A stretch of 26,649 nucleotides of DNA from Polyrhizophydium stewartii (Eukaryota; Chytridiomycota; Chytridiomycetes; Rhizophydiales). Shown here piece by piece: positions 21,382 to 26,649 of the stretch; within the stretch, counting starts at the first letter, position 1; every line of letters starts with the position of its first letter. Where the stretch lies: the NCBI GenBank assembly GCA_027604665.1, contig JADGIZ010000100.1, positions 1-26,649 of the forward strand, in the 5' to 3' direction. A program made the translations under genes and the position numbers. The notes below the pieces were generated by a model. That model ran no database searches. It was given only the letters and a program-made list of their open reading frames with translations, and was not told the DNA's origin.

Positions 21382-21657
21382 ACCACAGTCGCCGGATTTG
21401 ACCCCATTTATGGCTGTGTACAGAACCAAAAGATTATAGAGCGCAGCTTCTCCATGTTTACCTGCAGAATCTGTTGGCTGCGCATCAGTAACTCACGCCA
21501 TATTCGAGGATCTGGTTGCTCGCAAAGTACTCAAGAGCCTATTCCCTCGGCCCCGGCTTGCCCTCGCACATGAGAAGCTGAGTCAAATTGTGTGCCGTGG
21601 GCTTGAACATTCCGATGTGTGCGTCCGCGCGCAGCTGCTCTGCGGTGCCGCATATGG
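21382..21657 (+). other. Intergenic region between ATG5 and the GNAT-domain gene
   Basis: 276 nt between tandem plus-strand genes. I see no ORF with coding character, no canonical AATAAA and no clear TATA box. It must contain the ATG5 3' UTR and the promoter of the next gene. Confidence 0.4.
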
Positions 21658-23755
21658 ATGCACATGGCGGATGGCAACCAAAGCGTGAGAGCCGGCTTTG
21701 GCACAGGCAACAGCAGCCGCCCGCACATGCTCTCTGCGCTGTCGGGCCTGGTGCGGGGCCAGCCAACCAGCCGGGACAGCGGCGCCGAGCGCGACAAGAT
21801 GCTCCCGTCTGCAGTTCAACCGCCTGCCGCGTATGCCATCCCCCTGCATGCGGCCACGCACCAACCCAGAACGCACGCTCCCGATGTCGTCGAAGCGCTC
21901 GTCTACACGCCGACGTTCGCATCGGACGAGTCTCCCGCCGAGGCCGGATCGGCGGGCCGCACGGCCCTCGGGTTATCCTGGCAGGCGCGCGGACTGGTCA
22001 CGGGTCTTGCGGGGCTGCTTGCTGGCGGCGCGATGCCAACCGGGTGGTGGCCCTCGCCATGGGCGCTCTCGGTCAGGCTCGCGGCCGGCTGGTTCATCGT
22101 CGTGGCGGCAGCATCCGTCGCCGCAACGCTGCCGCTGGCTGCTGCGGGGCTGCCCATCGTCGTCATCCTTGGCTTGTCGGCGCTGGGCGCTGCCGCTGCC
22201 GCCGTGCTCGCCGCTCGCCTCGCCGCACGTGCGCTGCGCCGCCTGCTTGGATTGCCCCGGATGCTTCTCTCACTTGCGTCGGACTCTGTCGCTGCGCTGA
22301 TCGGGCTGGCCAGGCACAGGCTGCTCCCCGGCCAGCAGGAGCGGCAGCACCAGCAGCCACCGCGCGACGAGATCCACCGCCATGACCATGAGCAGCAGCA
22401 CGTCAAGGTGCTGCTGCACCACGCTCCGCCTGCGTATGACCAGCATCTTGCCCCGCCGCCGCCGCAGCAGCATCTGATGCGAGAGCACACCAGACTCGGC
22501 CACACCATCTCGTTCACCCCATATGGTGCGTCAGCCAAGAGATGATCCGAATTCGCACGGCTACTGACACGGAGCTTCGCACAGATCTTGGCGAAATGCG
22601 CTTGGGCTGCCATGCGCAGGAGCAGTACTCATCCACAAGGTCGCACCCAATTTACTCGACGGCCAACCGCTCCGAGCCTGCCCTCTCGCTTGGCCCCGAT
22701 CTTGATGGGACCGTCCCGCTGGGCTTCCGCCCAAGCATGTCGCATGCCTCGCAACCAAATCTGCCCGGAATCGCACAGGCTGCACATTCAGGAAGCCCGC
22801 GCAGGCATATCCAGCGACATCGTTCTCTGCATGACCTCCATGATCCACCTCGCTCGTCGCCGTTTTCCCAGGCACAGCCTCCAAGTCCAGCCAGAAGCGG
22901 GCATCCGCTGGACGGCGTCACATTGAGCGGCATGCAGCACATCAGCACTCAACCGCAGCCTCTTCGTGGTGGCTCGCACGGCGCAGGAGAATATGAGGCG
23001 CTTCAGCCGTCGCCGGCATCCGACGGCGAAATCACTTTCAGGCAGCTCACATCTGCCGACGCCGATCTGACTCAAATCTGTGGCCAGCTGTACGCACTCA
23101 CGACAGGCGAAGCGGTGACTCCCGTTGTCGGCGAGATGCCCGACGGAAGCACGCACTTTGTCTTGTCTATGTGGTGCAATGAGCGAGTCGATAGCAGCTT
23201 CCCGGGAGACGTGCGCCCTCGTCTCGGCTTGCAAAATCTGATTGGGTTTGTCGAGGTGCGTGCCACTGGCATGCCTCGCGATCGATATGAGATCTAACTC
23301 TGTTGCGCATCTCGGTCTCGTGATGGCTGCAGTACCACGGCGAAACGCACAAGAGCCCGATCTCTGACGTTCGAATCGACAAGCTGGTCATGTCCAACCA
23401 GTACGCGCAGCTTGGCTTCAGCAAGCGCTTGATCCGCAAGCTGCAGCATACGCCTGGAATAGCGTCAATCAGCGTCTGGAGCCTCTGGCAGACAGAGGCA
23501 TTCTACATGGGTCTCGACTTTGATAGCGTCTTTGCAGACACCTTTGGCGAAAGCATACACGACGGACTCCCGTCAGATAGCGGTGCAGCTCCGCGTCGCA
23601 TCGAGTTTGAGGCCGGCCCTTTGATGCGGTGGCTGAAGGATGCCTCGCCTCAGCCGCCGCCTCGATCGTCGGGAGGCTCCTCACCGCAGCAACTTTGTGG
23701 CCGCAACTCAACCCTCAGTCTCCTCGGTGGATCCGGCGCGGCGACCCGTCGATGA
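21658..23755 (+). CDS. Membrane-anchored protein with C-terminal GNAT-type acetyltransferase domain
   Basis: Not recognised by name. Exons 21658-22525, 22585-23255, 23333-23755 sum to 1962 nt (653 aa). Both introns have GTGCGT donors with CTGAC or CTAAC branch sites. A second ATG at 21664 is equally possible. Hydrophobic segments lie at about 109-125, 138-163 (AAGWFIVVAAASVAATLPLA) and 164-190 (LPIVVILGLSALGAAAAAVL), followed by Arg-rich helices. Residues 215-435 are His/Gln/Pro/Ser-rich and disordered. About 437-615 resembles a GNAT fold: EITFRQLTSADADLTQICGQ, then IGFVEYHGE (beta 4), VRIDKLVMSNQYAQLGFSKR (acetyl-CoA loop, Q-x-x-L-G-F-S in place of the usual R/Q-x-x-G-x-G/A), and WQTEAFYMGLDF (alpha 4/beta 6). 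Substrate unknown. The loop departs from consensus, so activity is not assured. Confidence 0.7.
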
Positions 23756-23899
23756 GTTCGACTGCCCTGTGAATTGCATCTTGCATTTCTCTCGCTGCCT
23801 GGGCTCGGCGTCCAGCAGGTTTTGAATGAATCACAGTCCATCTCGCTGCGCAGCCGCGCGATGCAGACGAGCGGCTATTCATTGCAGCAGGCAGCCGAC

Positions 23900-25948
23900 T
23901 CAAATCTTGGCCAGCAGGCGCTTGGTCGCGGAGATGCGGATCGACAGCGCGAGCAGTGCGCACACGAGGAAGCACGCCCCCGTGTACATGATCACCGGGA
24001 TGAAGTTGATGCTCTTGCTGCCGTCGCTCAGGGACGTCGTGTATCTGTCGATGATGGCTCCGGCAATCGGCGTGCCAATTAAGCTCGAAATGTCGCCCTG
24101 CGCGGAAGCGAAGTCAGCTTGCAGCCTCGAACGCACGCAGCAAGAGCACCCGCCTCACCGTAAAGATCATGCCCGTGACCGTCGCCAGGTTGCCCTTGGA
24201 CCCAAACTGCTGCGCGACGACTGGCATTGGGGCAGCGTCAGCGGTTGCCAACTCACAAGGATACAAGCCTGCGAGCCTCACCAGTCGGAACGAGCGACGC
24301 CGCGCCGCCGAGGAACAGGCCAAAAACCAGCACAAACGCCAGCATCATGCCAAATGTCGATGCGAGGGGCCAGAGCGCAAAGATGGCCGCAGTGGCAAGT
24401 ACCAAGCACAAAGCGAAGGTGTTGACCGCGCCGGTGTAGTCGGCCATGAAGCCGAGACCGAGCCGGCCAAAGGCGGAGGCGGCATTGAGAAGACCCTCAA
24501 GCAAGGCGCCTTGCTCCTTGGTCATCCCGTACTGCACCGCGTACGCTGTCGGCTCTCGCATCAGAAACCAAGCGACAACGACGCAACACTGCCGAAAGCA
24601 CTCACTAGGCGTGTAGAACGGCACAACAAACCATGCCAGAGAGATGACCAACGAGTACGCAAAGAGACGCAGGAAGCTTGTATCCTTAAAGTACGAAAAG
24701 TCGATCTTGGCCGTGCTGACTTTGCGAGAACGCGATCGCAACAGCGCAGCACTGACAAGCAAGAGAACGAGCGAGCCGATGCCGACAATGCGGAGAGCCC
24801 ATCGCCAACCGACCTCGGTGATGAGGAATCGGATCAATGGCGAAAGCACAAGACCGCCGATGCCGCCGCCCGCGCTGGCGATGCCCATGGCAAGCCCGCG
24901 GCGCTTGCTGAACCAGTCGGGGAGCACGCCGAGGAATGGCATGAAGACTGCTGAGGTGCTGATGCCAAAGAGGAAGCCTTGGGTCACGAGGAGATGCCAG
25001 GTCGCTGTCGAGAACGACGCGACAATAAACGAGAATCCCATGAGCAGTGCGCCAAAGGACATCACGGCCCGAGCGCTATACTTGTCCGCAAGCCTGCCTT
25101 GGCCAAAAAACGGTTCAAGCAGCCAAGGGCCGAGAAAAGCAGCCCATCGCGACTTTGGAGTGTCAACTACGCAGAGTCATCACGGACCAGACCCGCTGCG
25201 GCTTCCTAACCTGCCAAAGAAGATCGCAAGCACGGGCATGCCCGCCGCGCCAATGGACCCAATGAACGCAACCTCGATGCTCGTGGCTGCGTGCCCAAAG
25301 ACAACCACACGGGGAACCATGAGTCAGCCGCGCCCAAAGCAGTCATCGATGAGGCGCGAACGAACCACCGAGCTCGGGCAGGTTCGAGTACGCCTCCTGG
25401 AAGACGCCGTAGGACTGGTGCAGACCAATGGTGAAGACGCTCGCCATGAAGCCAGAGAACACAACGGCCCAGCCAAACCCGCCGTCGGGCGGCGGCACGC
25501 CGGCGTTGTCTGCCTCGAAGCCGTCCAGCCCCGCCTCGACTCCTGCCTTGGCGCGTTCGTCGGAGCTTGCCTTGGCGTCGCCGCTGACATGCGAGCGCTC
25601 GGAAGCGGCCGTCGCCATGGTATCCGACGTATCGGGAAGCCGCAGGATCGGAGCGGCTGCGTGCAGGTGCTGACCTGCGCTTGCTCGCCCGCTGCCCGCT
25701 GCCTCGTCAACGACGAGCACGGTGACGCCTGATCCGACGCTCGCTCCTGCCGCAAGCAGCTCTTCGGTGGCTTGCCCAGCCCCGAGGCCCGAGGCGGCCC
25801 GCATTTCGGCTGGGCCTGCATCCTGCGCAGCGACGGCCTGGGCAGAGGAGGGCCTGGAACCCGGAGCGGTCTGGACGTTGCCCGAGCGGATGGTTGCCAT
25901 GAGTGCAGAAAAGTTGGCGATCTCGTTGGCCTTTTGAGTGGCCCACAT
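23900..25948 (-). CDS. MFS transporter, monocarboxylate (MCT/SLC16)-like
   Basis: Twelve-helix plasma-membrane transporter of the monocarboxylate-porter family; fungal members often have unknown substrates. Minus-strand exons: 25948-25369, 25286-25211, 25093-24606, 24545-24282, 24220-24159, 24097-23900 (1668 nt, 555 aa). The first donor could be 3 nt later. About 150 polar residues precede the family signature PPDGGFGW (153-160) and TM1. Later pieces: VAFIGSIGAAGMPVLAIFFG, LADKYSARAVMSFGALLMG, GVLPDWFSKRRGLAMGIASA (cytoplasmic loop after TM4), GALLEGLLNAASAFGRLGLG, VVAQQFGSKGNLATVTGMIF and SSLIGTPIAGAIIDRYT. The protein ends with a short cytoplasmic tail RISATKRLLAKI. Intron 3 (24546-24605) is a multiple of three without stops. 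Other candidate starts are the ATGs at codons 17 and 111. The gene is convergent with the GNAT gene, 144 nt apart. Confidence 0.9.
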
Positions 25949-26089
25949 GACACGCCGGAAGAATGTCTCGGGTGACTCAGTTGACGCGGAGCACCTGGCG
26001 ATCCTCTGGCATGCCTCGCTCGTCTCGGTCGAGGAGATGCTTCATTAGGCGGCGCCAGTGGGGCCAAGTCGTGCAAGAATGCGATGCGC

Positions 26090-26649
26090 TCACGCCTTGT
26101 GGAGCTCGGCAACCTGCTTTGCAACCTTGGCAAAGGCTTGGCGCATGTCGGCCTGCAGGTCTTCAAACTCCTCGAGGCCGACGCTGACGCGGCAGAGCTT
26201 GGGACTGATCTTGCTGTCAGACACGGCCCTCCACTCAATCAGCGACTCGCAGCCGCCGAGGGATGTGGCGTTGATGAAGTACTTGAGGTTGCTGCACACC
26301 AGGCGGGCGTGGTGGTGCGACACAAACTGCAGCCACACGAGCAGCATCAGCACGCGCGGCATCACCACAACCCAGCCACCACCGCGGCCATCGGACTCAC
26401 GTCGATCGAGAGAACGCCAGCGAAGCCTGCGCCTTGGCGTTTGGCTGCCTCATGACCCGGGTTGTCCGGAAGCGAGGCGTGCCACACGCGCTCGACAATG
26501 GCCAGCGCTTCCTCGTCCGACTCGCCCGCGATGCGCGAGTTGAGCCACTTGGCAAGCTTGGTGGCCGTCTCAGATTGCTGCATCACGCGGACCTTGAACG
26601 TGCGCATGCTGCGCAGAAGCAGCCACGCCTCCATGTTGCCCATGACAGC
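26090..26649 (-). CDS. Cys/Met-metabolism PLP-dependent enzyme, C-terminal part
   Basis: C-terminal 161 residues of a cystathionine gamma-synthase/beta-lyase-family enzyme; the N-terminus and the PLP-binding lysine lie beyond the window end. Minus-strand exons 26649-26401 (frame open at the edge) and 26326-26090, with an intron GTGAGT to GCTGCAG of 74 nt. Family features: MGNMEAWLLLRSMRTFKVRV (the WLLLR-S-RT motif after the active-site lysine segment), VERVWHASLPDNPGH, GFAGVLSID, then LKYFINATSLGGCESLIEW (the SLGG-ESL motif) and LCRVSVGLEEFEDLQADM, ending AELHKA. Which reaction it carries out (transsulfuration synthase or lyase) cannot be told from this fragment. Confidence 0.88.

Noticed and set aside
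24644..25732. Plus-strand 362-codon ORF
   Set aside because: Antisense to the MFS transporter exons and introns; Arg/Pro/Ser-rich composition typical of the complement of GC-rich coding sequence, with no recognisable domain.
1..26649. Mobile element, tRNA/rRNA gene, prokaryotic operon or secondary-metabolite cluster
   Set aside because: I saw no transposase, reverse transcriptase, terminal repeats, tRNA-like cloverleaf or clustered biosynthetic enzymes. Genes are spliced and functionally unrelated.

Overview
The window is eukaryotic nuclear DNA, GC-rich and gene-dense. It holds ten protein-coding genes, eight complete and one cut at each window edge. The genes carry about 42 short spliceosomal introns, mostly 52-117 nt, typically with CTGAC/CTAAC-like branch points 15-45 nt before the acceptor. 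Gene content (ATG5, GNO1/PINX1, COG3, a monocarboxylate-type MFS transporter, IFRD, a Red1/ZFC3H1-type zinc-finger protein) and the small introns point to a fungus. The apparent LINS1 homologue and the coiled-coil protein with a C1q-like tail suggest an early-diverging, possibly zoosporic, lineage. The lineage is inference; that these are spliced eukaryotic genes is read directly from the sequence. I assembled exons by hand from splice motifs, reading phase and family conservation. Nearly every model closes in frame.

Layout: (1) plus strand 1-6153, Red1/ZFC3H1-like nuclear RNA-surveillance protein, 5' end probably outside the window; (2) plus 6724-11137, 1451-aa serine-rich coiled-coil protein with a C-terminal C1q/TNF-like domain; (3) plus 11502-13412, IFRD-family protein; (4) minus 15169-13461, LINS1/Lines-like protein, tail-to-tail with IFRD; (5) minus 18698-15204, COG3 Golgi tether subunit, whose stop lies 34 nt before the LINS1-like start; (6) minus 20025-18814, GNO1/PINX1 G-patch nucleolar protein; (7) plus 20134-21381, ATG5, divergent from GNO1 across a 108-nt promoter; (8) plus 21658-23755, unrecognised protein combining hydrophobic segments with a GNAT-type acetyltransferase domain; (9) minus 25948-23900, MCT/SLC16-like MFS transporter; (10) minus 26649-26090, C-terminal part of a Cys/Met-metabolism PLP enzyme.

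These are mostly unlinked housekeeping functions: RNA decay and snoRNA biology, Golgi trafficking, autophagy, solute transport, sulfur amino-acid metabolism. I see no biosynthetic or defence cluster, no mobile element, no CRISPR array and no tRNA or rRNA. The most unusual items are an imperfect 58-bp inverted duplication of the GNO1 tail placed in the COG3 leader, the membrane-anchored GNAT protein, the coiled-coil/C1q-like protein, a GC-AG intron in IFRD, and very tight spacing between neighbouring genes.
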